Translations under genes and position numbers: made by a program | In this document: piece by piece, positions 17,104-24,769 of the stretch | How the letters are laid out: each line of letters starts with the position of its first letter | How positions within the stretch are numbered: the stretch's first letter is position 1 | The notes under the pieces: generated by a model | Database searches by the model: none | Told to the model about the DNA's origin: nothing | What the model saw: the letters and a program-made list of their open reading frames with translations, nothing else | Assembly: GCA_905200945.1 (NCBI GenBank) | Contig: CAJKMG010000001.1 | Location: 186,001-250,000, forward strand | DNA: 64,000 nt | Reading direction: 5' to 3' | Origin: an uncultured Akkermansia sp. | GTDB lineage: Bacteria > Verrucomicrobiota > Verrucomicrobiia > Verrucomicrobiales > Akkermansiaceae

Positions 17104-18225
17104 ATGTTACAGGCAGGTATTGTAGGTCTCCCCAACGTCGGCAAATCCACTCTCTTCAATGCGGTCACCCGGACACGCAAGGCCCAGGCGGCCAACTATC
17201 CCTTCTGCACCATTGACCCGAACGTGGGTATGGTAACAGTCCCGGATCCCCGTCTGCAAGTGCTTTCCGACATGTCCGGCTCTGAAAAAATCATCCCCAC
17301 GCTTATTGAATTCGTGGATATTGCCGGCCTGGTCAAGGGAGCCTCGGAAGGCGCCGGCCTGGGAAACCAGTTTCTGGCGAACATCCGTGAAGTGGACGCC
17401 ATCGTGCAGGTAGTCCGCTGCTTTGACAATGACGATATCATCCACGAACTCGGTTCCGTGGATCCTCTGCGCGACATTGACATCATCAACTCGGAGCTCA
17501 TTCTGGCGGATATTGCCACTATGGAAAAAAGGCTGTCTTCCCGCGAACGCAAGGCACGCAGCGGCGACAAGGAAGCCAAGGCTGAAGTAGCCCTCATCAC
17601 CAAACTCCTGCCCCACCTGAACGAAGGCAACCCTGCCCTCACTTTTGAACCGCAGCTGGACGACGACGAACGCAAGCTTCTCCATTCCTTCCAGCTTCTT
17701 TCGGATAAAAAAAGCATTTTCGCCTGCAATGTCAATGAAGACGAACTGGCGGACGCCATCTCCAACCCGGACGCCCATCCCTACGTCTCCCAGGTGAAAA
17801 AATACGTAGCGGAACACCATAACGCGGAAGCCATCGTCATCTCCGCCCGGATTGAAGAGGAACTCATCGACGTCTCGGAGGAAGAATCCCGCGAATTTCT
17901 GGAATCCCTGGGTGTGAAGGATTCCGGCGTTTCCGACCTTATCCGCGCCGTGTACCACCTTCTGGGCCTGCGCACCTACCTTACCACGGGAATCAAGGAA
18001 ACGCGGGCCTGGACCATTCCGGCCGGGGCAAAAGCACCCCAGGCGGCCGGCGTCATCCACACGGACTTTGAACGCGGTTTTATCGCCGCGGAGGTGGTGC
18101 ACTATGACGACCTGGTTTCCTGCGGCGGCAAGGCCGGAGCGCGGGAACACGGCAAGCTGCGCATCGAAGGAAAAGAATATGTTGTCAAAGACGGGGACGT
18201 CATCGAATTCCGCTTCAATGTCTAG
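17104..18225 (+). CDS. ychF: Redox-regulated ATPase YchF (Obg family)
   Basis: A 373-residue ribosome-associated P-loop protein. G1 is GLPNVGKST (residues 8-16). The G4 position reads NVNE rather than NKxD, which explains the ATP preference of this family. The switch region DIAGLVKGASEGAGLGNQF is conserved, and the C-terminus is a TGS domain (RAWTIPAGAKAPQAAGVIHTDF as RAWTIPAGAKAPQAAGVIH). No clear ribosome-binding site is present; see the promoter entry. Confidence 0.96.
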   Translation: MLQAGIVGLPNVGKSTLFNAVTRTRKAQAANYPFCTIDPNVGMVTVPDPRLQVLSDMSGSEKIIPTLIEFVDIAGLVKGASEGAGLGNQFLANIREVDAIVQVVRCFDNDDIIHELGSVDPLRDIDIINSELILADIATMEKRLSSRERKARSGDKEAKAEVALITKLLPHLNEGNPALTFEPQLDDDERKLLHSFQLLSDKKSIFACNVNEDELADAISNPDAHPYVSQVKKYVAEHHNAEAIVISARIEEELIDVSEEESREFLESLGVKDSGVSDLIRAVYHLLGLRTYLTTGIKETRAWTIPAGAKAPQAAGVIHTDFERGFIAAEVVHYDDLVSCGGKAGAREHGKLRIEGKEYVVKDGDVIEFRFNV

Positions 18226-18300
18226 AGCGGAGCGTTACTGGAATTCCATTGACTTTTACTGATATAAGGGGCAGATTGCTCACAACCTTCACATCGCCTC

Positions 18301-19386
18301 ATGACTGATACAGACGTCAAATCCACCCCCCTGGCAGCTAAACACGTTGAACTGGGAGCCAGAATGGTTCCTTTTGCCGGCTGGAATATGCCGGTGCAAT
18401 ACACCGGCATTCTGGACGAACACAAAGCCGTACGCGAAGCCTGCGGCATCTTTGACATCTCCCACATGGGGCAGTTCACGGTAGCCGGCGGTTCCGCCGC
18501 GGCCTGGCTGAACTCCATGCTGACCAATGACATCAACAAACTGAATGTAGGGCAGGGGCAATACTCCGTCATGCTCAATGACAGGGCCGGAGTCATTGAC
18601 GACCTTATCCTGTACCGGATGGAACCGGAAACCTTCTTCGTAGTGGTGAACGCCTCCAAGATTGATGAAGACTTCGCATGGCTTTCCGCCCATCAACCTG
18701 CAGGCGTAACCCTGGAAAACCACTCCGACGAATACGTGGGGCTGGCTGTCCAAGGCCCCGAATGCGGAGAAGTATTCTCCCGCGTCATCCCCGGTGTGGA
18801 ACTTCCCCCCCGCAATGGAATCTCCCGCATCACGGCGGAAGGAACGGATCTCATTGTCTGCCGCACCGGCTATACCGGGGAAGATGGTTTTGAATTCTTC
18901 TGCCCGGCTAAGGAAGGCGTCAAATGGTTTGAAGCCTTTCTTGGAGCAGGAGCCAAACCCTGCGGCCTGGGCGCCCGCGACAGTCTGCGTCTGGAAATGT
19001 GCTATCCTCTGAACGGCTCCGACCTCTCTCCGGACAAGACGCCTCTGGAAGCCGGGCTCGGCTTCTTCTGCGCGCTGGATACGGATTTCATCGGTTCCGA
19101 TATCCTCCGGGAACAAAAAGCCAACGGTCTCAGCCAGCGGCTGGCGGCTATTGAATACACCGGCAAGGGAGCCCCTCCCCGCGCCCATTATGCCGTTCAC
19201 GTCCCCGGCGGAGAAGCCATCGGAGAACTTACCAGCGGCGTGCTCTCTCCTTCGCTGATGAAGGGTATTGCCCTGGCCTACCTGCCTGTCGCCCATGCCA
19301 AGGTCGGCACGGAGCTGGAAATTGACGTAAGGGGAAGGAAATTTCCGGCCGTGGTCGTAAAAAAACCCTTTTATAAAAAAGGCTGA
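18301..19386 (+). CDS. gcvT: Glycine cleavage system T protein (aminomethyltransferase)
   Basis: A 361-residue folate-binding enzyme that takes the aminomethyl group from lipoylated GcvH, releasing ammonia and forming methylene-tetrahydrofolate. Conserved stretches: MVPFAGWNMPVQY, IFDISHMGQF, VGQGQYSVMLN, CRTGYTGEDGFEFF and LGARDSLRLEMCYPL. First gene of gcvT-gcvH-gcvP. A possible promoter, TTGACT (18249-18254) with CAGATT (18272-18277), precedes it; the 75-bp leader is too short for a tandem glycine riboswitch. Confidence 0.96.
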   Translation: MTDTDVKSTPLAAKHVELGARMVPFAGWNMPVQYTGILDEHKAVREACGIFDISHMGQFTVAGGSAAAWLNSMLTNDINKLNVGQGQYSVMLNDRAGVIDDLILYRMEPETFFVVVNASKIDEDFAWLSAHQPAGVTLENHSDEYVGLAVQGPECGEVFSRVIPGVELPPRNGISRITAEGTDLIVCRTGYTGEDGFEFFCPAKEGVKWFEAFLGAGAKPCGLGARDSLRLEMCYPLNGSDLSPDKTPLEAGLGFFCALDTDFIGSDILREQKANGLSQRLAAIEYTGKGAPPRAHYAVHVPGGEAIGELTSGVLSPSLMKGIALAYLPVAHAKVGTELEIDVRGRKFPAVVVKKPFYKKG

Positions 19387-19456
19387 CACGACGGCGCAAA
19401 AATAAACTGACAAACACCTCATTTTACTACACTCTCACTTCAAACAATTACATCTT

Positions 19457-19837
19457 ATGCACGACGTACCAGAAAATCTGCTGTATTCCAAGGATCACGA
19501 ATGGATTGAAATTGACGGGGACATCGGCACCATCGGCATTTCAGACCATGCCCAGGCCGAACTCTCCGATGTCGTCTTTGTAGACCTTCCCGAAGTAGGC
19601 GCCACCGTCGCAGCCGGCGACCCCGTCGCTGTCGTGGAATCTGTCAAAGCCGCCAGCGACGTGTACACTCCCGTTTCAGGAGAAATCCTGGAAGTGAATG
19701 AAGAACTTTCCAATGATCCATCCCTCATTAACTCCGATCCCTACGGCGCCGGCTGGCTATACAAAATCCGCCTGGACGTTCCCACGGAAACGGAAGATAT
19801 GATGAATGCCACGGATTACGAGGAATACTGCTCCTGA
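19457..19837 (+). CDS. gcvH: Glycine cleavage system H protein
   Basis: A 126-residue lipoyl carrier shuttling the aminomethyl intermediate between the P, T and L proteins. The lipoylation site is Lys64 in VVESVKAASDVY. The length and the start (MHDVPENLLYSKDHEWIE) match the family. It lies 70 bp after gcvT and is followed by a hairpin before gcvP. Lipoate attachment genes and the L protein are not in this window. Confidence 0.97.
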   Translation: MHDVPENLLYSKDHEWIEIDGDIGTIGISDHAQAELSDVVFVDLPEVGATVAAGDPVAVVESVKAASDVYTPVSGEILEVNEELSNDPSLINSDPYGAGWLYKIRLDVPTETEDMMNATDYEEYCS

Positions 19838-19855
19838 ACCATTCTTTCCTCCCCC

Positions 19856-19888
19856 GCCCCGGTGATTCCATCCCGGGGCATTTTGTTT
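19856..19888 (+). terminator. Hairpin between gcvH and gcvP (terminator or attenuator)
   Basis: GCCCCGG (19856-19862) pairs with CCGGGGC (19873-19879), followed by ATTTTGTTT. It could reduce gcvP transcription relative to gcvT-gcvH, or end a gcvTH transcript. Confidence 0.6.
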
Positions 19889-19932
19889 GGCCCGTCCCGC
19901 GGCCGGACGCTATTACCAGCCAGAAATACCAC

Positions 19933-22779
19933 ATGAATACCCACTCAGATTTTGCCAGCCGGCACATCGGCCCCCAGGGGGAAGAACGCCGGGAAATGCT
20001 TGACAGCCTCGGCTACCAGACGCTTGATGAGCTCATTGCGGACATCGTCCCCGCAGATATCCGCATGAAGGCCCCACTGGACCTGCCCGCAGCCAAATCG
20101 GAAACGGAAGCCCTGGAGGAACTCCGTTCTATCCTGCGGAAAAACAAGCTTCTGAAAACCTTCATCGGACAGGGCTACAACGGCACCATCACTCCTTCCG
20201 TCATCCTCCGCAATGTACTGGAGAACCCCGGCTGGTACACGGCGTACACCCCTTATCAACCGGAAATCGCCCAGGGACGGCTGGAAATGCTCATGAACTT
20301 CCAGACCATGGTCTCTTCCCTGACAGGGCTGCCGGTAGCGAACGCCTCCCTGCTGGATGAAGGCACCGCAGCAGCAGAAGCCGTCACCATGTGCCGGAAC
20401 GCGCGCCCCAAAGCAAACACCTTCTTTGTGGCGGACACCTGCCATCCCCAGACCATCAGCGTCATCCGTACCCGCGCCGCCTTTCAGGGCGTTAACATCA
20501 TCGTGGGAGATTGCTCATCCTTTGACCCCGCCTCCATCGGCGAGGATCTGGCTGGAGTACTTGTCCAATATCCGGACACGCTCGGCCGCATCTGCGACTA
20601 CACGGACTTCTTTTCCCGCGTGCATGCCACGGGCGCGCTCTGCGTCGTGGCGGCGGATCTCATGGCCCTTACCGTCATCCGGGAACCCGGTGCCTTCGGA
20701 GCCGATATCTGCATCGGCAACACGCAGCGTTTCGGCATCCCAATGGGCTTCGGCGGCCCCCATGCCGCCTACATGTCCTGCACGGACGCTCTCAAACGCC
20801 GCATGCCCGGCCGCCTTATCGGCATGTCCATAGATACCCTGGGCCGCCCGGCCTACCGCCTGGCCCTGCAAACGAGGGAACAGCATATTCGCCGCGACAA
20901 GGCGACCTCCAACATCTGCACCGCCCAGGTGCTCCTGGCCGTGCTTGCCGCCTTTTACGCCGTATACCACGGCCAGGAAGGCCTCAAACGCATCGGCACG
21001 GAAATCCACCTGAAAACCAAAAGCCTGTACAAGGCGCTCACGGAAGTCGGCATCGCCATTGAAAACAAAAACTTCTTTGACACCCTGCTGCTGTCCGTTC
21101 CTGGACAAGCGGACGCCATGGTGCAAAAAGCCCTGGAAGCCGGGTATAACATCCGCAGGGTGGATGCCGACCACGCAGCCATCTCTCTGGATGAAACCGC
21201 AACCTGTGCGGATGTAGCGGCGCTGGCCTCCGCCCTTGCAGGCGCGGAAACATCCGTCACCTGCGGCAGCGATGCTCCCGCCTGGAATCCCGTCCACACG
21301 CGCCAGACGCCTTTCTGCACGGAAAAGGCTTTCAACTCCTACCATTCCGAAACGGAAATGATGCGTTACATCCGCCGCCTGGAATCCCGGGACCTGGCTC
21401 TAAATGAAGCCATGATCCCTCTGGGCTCCTGCACGATGAAGCTGAACGCCGCCTCCGAAATGATTCCCATCACGTGGCCGGAAGCCAACTCCCTGCATCC
21501 CTTTGTTCCGGCGGACCAGTCGGAAGGCATTCGGGAAATGCTCTCCGTCCTGTCCGACCGTCTGGCGAAAATCACCGGCTTTGCCGCCGTCTCCCTCCAG
21601 CCCAACGCGGGCGCCGCAGGGGAATATGCCGGACTGTTGGCCATCCGCCGCTACCAGAAGCACGCCGGGGAAGGCCACCGCAATGTCTGCCTCATTCCCA
21701 CCTCCGCCCACGGAACAAATCCCGCCTCCTCCGCCATGGCCGGCCTCAAGGTGGTGCCCGTCAAATGCGACGAAAGAGGCAACATCGACATGGCAGACCT
21801 GAAATCCCAGGCGGAAGCCTATAAGGACAATCTCTCCTGCATCATGGTCACGTACCCCTCCACGCATGGGGTGTATGAACAGACAATCAAGGAACTCTGC
21901 GACATCGTCCATGCCAGCGGCGGCCAGGTGTACATGGACGGCGCCAACATGAATGCCCAGGTAGGACTGACTTGCCCCGGCTGCATTGGCGCGGATGTCT
22001 GCCATCTGAACCTGCATAAAACTTTTGCCATGCCGCACGGCGGCGGCGGTCCCGGCATCGGGCCCATCGGCGTAGCGGAACACCTCGTTCCCTTCCTCCC
22101 CGGCCACCTCACGCTGGGCCATGAAGAAGGGGCCGTAGCGTCTGCGGCGTGGGGAAGCGCCTCCATCGCCGCCATCTGCTGGATGTACCTCTCCATGATG
22201 GGGCCGGACGGCCTCAAGGAAGCCACGGAAATGGCCATCCTTAACGCCAACTACATCGCCAAGAAACTCGGGCATCTCTTCCCGGTCCTCTACTCCGGCA
22301 ACAAGGGGCTGGTGGCGCATGAATGCATTCTGGACCCGCGCCAGCTCACTCATGACGCAGGCCTCACGGTGGATGACATCGCCAAGAGGCTCATGGACTA
22401 CGGCTTCCACGGCCCCACCATGTCCTTCCCCGTTCCGGGCACCCTGATGGTGGAACCGACGGAATCGGAACCCAAGAAGGAACTGGACCGCTTCATTGAA
22501 GCCATGGAACGCATTCACGCGGAAATCACGGCCATTATCAACGGTACGGCGGACAAGGAAGACAACGTCCTGAAAAACTCGCCTCATACCGCCGAAATGG
22601 TCTCTGCTGACGAATGGAGACATCCCTACTCCCGCAGTGAGGCAGCCTATCCGGTCTCCGGTCTCCTTATCCACAAATTCTGGCCGTATATAGGCCGGGT
22701 GGATAATGTGTATGGGGACCGCAACCTGGTCTGCACCTGCGACACGGTGGAAGAATTCACCAAAGCTGTAGAGTCATAA
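19933..22779 (+). CDS. gcvP: Glycine dehydrogenase (decarboxylating), P protein
   Basis: A 948-residue pyridoxal-phosphate enzyme that decarboxylates glycine and loads the aminomethyl group onto GcvH. It is the full-length form with both halves fused, as in E. coli, rather than the split P1/P2 version. The N-terminus FASRHIGP and PYQPEIAQGRLEMLMNFQTM are typical, as are IPLGSCTMKLNA and the PLP-binding Lys696 in HLNLHKTFAMPHGGGGPG. Together with gcvT and gcvH it supplies one-carbon units from glycine; purM and purF elsewhere in the window use that folate pool. Confidence 0.98.
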   Translation: MNTHSDFASRHIGPQGEERREMLDSLGYQTLDELIADIVPADIRMKAPLDLPAAKSETEALEELRSILRKNKLLKTFIGQGYNGTITPSVILRNVLENPGWYTAYTPYQPEIAQGRLEMLMNFQTMVSSLTGLPVANASLLDEGTAAAEAVTMCRNARPKANTFFVADTCHPQTISVIRTRAAFQGVNIIVGDCSSFDPASIGEDLAGVLVQYPDTLGRICDYTDFFSRVHATGALCVVAADLMALTVIREPGAFGADICIGNTQRFGIPMGFGGPHAAYMSCTDALKRRMPGRLIGMSIDTLGRPAYRLALQTREQHIRRDKATSNICTAQVLLAVLAAFYAVYHGQEGLKRIGTEIHLKTKSLYKALTEVGIAIENKNFFDTLLLSVPGQADAMVQKALEAGYNIRRVDADHAAISLDETATCADVAALASALAGAETSVTCGSDAPAWNPVHTRQTPFCTEKAFNSYHSETEMMRYIRRLESRDLALNEAMIPLGSCTMKLNAASEMIPITWPEANSLHPFVPADQSEGIREMLSVLSDRLAKITGFAAVSLQPNAGAAGEYAGLLAIRRYQKHAGEGHRNVCLIPTSAHGTNPASSAMAGLKVVPVKCDERGNIDMADLKSQAEAYKDNLSCIMVTYPSTHGVYEQTIKELCDIVHASGGQVYMDGANMNAQVGLTCPGCIGADVCHLNLHKTFAMPHGGGGPGIGPIGVAEHLVPFLPGHLTLGHEEGAVASAAWGSASIAAICWMYLSMMGPDGLKEATEMAILNANYIAKKLGHLFPVLYSGNKGLVAHECILDPRQLTHDAGLTVDDIAKRLMDYGFHGPTMSFPVPGTLMVEPTESEPKKELDRFIEAMERIHAEITAIINGTADKEDNVLKNSPHTAEMVSADEWRHPYSRSEAAYPVSGLLIHKFWPYIGRVDNVYGDRNLVCTCDTVEEFTKAVES

Positions 22780-22804
22780 AAAATCTCATCCTCCCTTTCA
22801 AAAA

Positions 22805-22836
22805 GGCTGTTCCAAACAAATGGGACAGCCTTTTTC
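22805..22836 (+). terminator. Terminator of gcvP
   Basis: GGCTGTTCC (22805-22813) pairs with GGGACAGCC (22822-22830) with one G-U pair, flanked by A and T runs. Confidence 0.9.
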
Positions 22837-22849
22837 TTATCGTTAAAAT

Positions 22850-23017
22850 CGGATTTCTAATCCGGAGAAACGAACATATCCAAAAAATAATTAAGTATAA
22901 AAAAGGTATGAATTAAAAAAGAAAAAAGGCACATTTCTCTCACCCCGATTTTTCCCCCTGCATCTTGATGACCCGTTTGTTCTCAAAATAGAGTGTTGAC
23001 TTCGGATTAGAAATCCG
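22850..23017. promoter_or_regulatory. Candidate invertible promoter segment 2 (15-bp inverted repeats)
   Basis: CGGATTTCTAATCCG (22850-22864) and its exact reverse complement CGGATTAGAAATCCG (23003-23017) bound 138 bp of strongly AT-rich DNA. TTGACT (22996-23001) lies just inside the right repeat. The position 17 bp further (23019-23024, TGAGCT) is a weak -10, nine bases before the ATG at 23034. If the segment inverted, the -35 position would read GTTTCT. The homology does not extend beyond the 15 bp. Present orientation inferred ON. Confidence 0.65.
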
Positions 23018-23033
23018 TTGAGCTAGGCTTCAG

Positions 23034-24098
23034 ATGAGCTTTTTCTCTGCCCTTACTGTGCCTGGCCTGCAACAGCATCTTTCTTTTTCCAGGGAAGATT
23101 CCGCGATCCTCAAAGGGTATGGAATTCTCTTCATGATCTTTCATCATGTCTTCGGCTTATACGCTCTCCCTGCCGGTGTGGATACGGCATGGATTGCTCC
23201 CCAGCTTACAAAAGCTGCTCCCTTCTTTAAAATTTGCGTGCCCATTTTTATTTTCATCACAGGGTACGCTATGGGATGGAAAGCAAATTCATCCTCAGCT
23301 TTCGGATCCCTCGTTAAAACAGGCTTTTCTCATTACTTTAAATTCTGGAAAATTTATTTCTTATGCCTCCTTCTGGCCATTCTGGTTTCCTGGGCATTCC
23401 CCTTGCCCATTTTGCCGTCTATTGCCGACATGGGTTGGAAAAACGGCCTGCTTGTCGTAACAGGATTGAGGCCCTGTTATCCCGACTGGTGGTACATGGC
23501 TCTTTTCGCGGCAGCCACCATGGCCCTTTACCCCATCTGCGCGTGGATCACGCATCACATTGCACCTGTTCCGTCCATGGCCGCTCTGCTGGGGGTGTCC
23601 CTTTTACTTCAAAGCACGGCCCACATTCCCTGTCTGCCGGAAATCTCCTACTCCTTCCCTCCTTTCCTTCCCTGCTTCATTCTCGGCTACATGTGCTCCT
23701 TTCTGGCTTCACGCCTCTCTGCTCTTTCAATTTCCCAAAGCCTGGGGGCAATCCTGCTGCTGGCTCTTGAAATACTATCCATCCATCTCTTCAGTTTTTC
23801 AAAAGCCAAAACCCTGACGGTTATCTTTCTCTTCACCCTCTGGTGTCTGCCTTGGATAACCCGGAAACTCCGCCTCACACCGCTCTTGACGCTGCTGGGA
23901 ACTTACTCCGCGCTTATGTGGCTGAATCACAGATTCATTTTCGGTTACCACTTCAGCTGGAATCTCTATGGGACCCAAAGCATCAGTGCAGTATTCATCG
24001 TAACGCTGGCCTCCTCCCTTCTGCTGGCCATGGCCATGCAAAAACTTTTCAACCGGATGATTCCCTCAAATCCGCAAACGCAGTCAAAAACTTTGTAG
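23034..24098 (+). CDS. Acyltransferase family 3 membrane protein
   Basis: A 354-residue polytopic protein with about ten hydrophobic segments. Residues 24-45 (ILKGYGILFMIFHHVFGLY) are the first helix of the acyltransferase-3 family, with the paired His of the catalytic region; MLFSGYAM-like ITGYAMGWK follows. Family members O-acetylate or otherwise acylate surface polysaccharides, peptidoglycan or lipids. Predicted location: inner membrane. Base composition is more AT-rich than neighbouring genes. The ATG sits only 9-10 bases from the predicted -10 of the candidate invertible promoter, implying a leaderless message and phase-variable surface acylation (inference). Confidence 0.8.
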   Translation: MSFFSALTVPGLQQHLSFSREDSAILKGYGILFMIFHHVFGLYALPAGVDTAWIAPQLTKAAPFFKICVPIFIFITGYAMGWKANSSSAFGSLVKTGFSHYFKFWKIYFLCLLLAILVSWAFPLPILPSIADMGWKNGLLVVTGLRPCYPDWWYMALFAAATMALYPICAWITHHIAPVPSMAALLGVSLLLQSTAHIPCLPEISYSFPPFLPCFILGYMCSFLASRLSALSISQSLGAILLLALEILSIHLFSFSKAKTLTVIFLFTLWCLPWITRKLRLTPLLTLLGTYSALMWLNHRFIFGYHFSWNLYGTQSISAVFIVTLASSLLLAMAMQKLFNRMIPSNPQTQSKTL

Positions 24099-24129
24099 CA
24101 ACTTCACAAAGTCCGGATTCCAACACTTC

Positions 24130-24762
24130 TTAATTCCAGGGTGGATCTCCGTACTTATTCTCTCCAATCCGGCTTTCCCCATGGGATAAATACCACAACA
24201 GCAGCCATCCTATGAAGGGAACGGCCAGAAAAACCAGGAAAAAGCCGCTCCTCCCCACATCATGCAGACGCCGCACCATGGTAGCCGCCAGCGGAACAGA
24301 CAGCACGGCAAGCGCCAAGTACAGCAGAGGGGAAACCATGTCAACCCACGGAATCAGGGACGGGAAAAAACCGCATTTCACAAATGAGGGGACTCCCGCC
24401 ACGGCCAGCCACGCAACCCCCGCTCCGGAAAAAACCTCGTGCAGCTCCCCTTTTCCGGCACGGCCCTCAAAACGGCACCATGCCTTGACGACGTGCATCC
24501 AGTACTTCCTCCTGCTCCAGCCGGAGTCGGCTCCCCCAGGCTCCGTTCCGGCTTCCGGCAGAACGGACGGCTCTCCATCATCATCCATGACAGTCATGGA
24601 AGGGATAAAGGAGGCCAGGGACCTCCAGTCTCCATCGGGAACCTTCCGGACCAGAGTCCGGTTGGATAATCGTCCGAGATTACGGGCCCGCAGCAAAAGT
24701 ACCAGAGAAACGGGGCCTTTGGAAGAACCGTCAATCGCCTGGTACTCGTAAAGATCGCCCAT
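24130..24762 (-). CDS. GYF_2-DUF805 membrane protein
   Basis: About 210 residues. The N-terminal 60 residues (YEYQAIDGSSKGPVS, then DWRSLASF) resemble the GYF_2 / DUF4339 domain often joined to membrane modules. The rest is a DUF805 domain: CRFEGRAGKGEL, three to four hydrophobic segments, and the hallmark MVRRLHDVGRSGFFL near the end. Function unknown for both. The ATG at 24762 leaves 7 bp after the sulfatase stop; an ATG at 24789 would overlap the sulfatase end. Probably cotranscribed with the sulfatase. Confidence 0.8.
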   Translation of the reverse strand: MGDLYEYQAIDGSSKGPVSLVLLLRARNLGRLSNRTLVRKVPDGDWRSLASFIPSMTVMDDDGEPSVLPEAGTEPGGADSGWSRRKYWMHVVKAWCRFEGRAGKGELHEVFSGAGVAWLAVAGVPSFVKCGFFPSLIPWVDMVSPLLYLALAVLSVPLAATMVRRLHDVGRSGFFLVFLAVPFIGWLLLWYLSHGESRIGENKYGDPPWN

Positions 24763-24769
24763 GGGGAGC

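Noticed and set aside
18226..18300. Possible glycine riboswitch before gcvT
   Set aside because: The 75-bp gap is too short for a tandem aptamer and lacks recognisable conserved elements.
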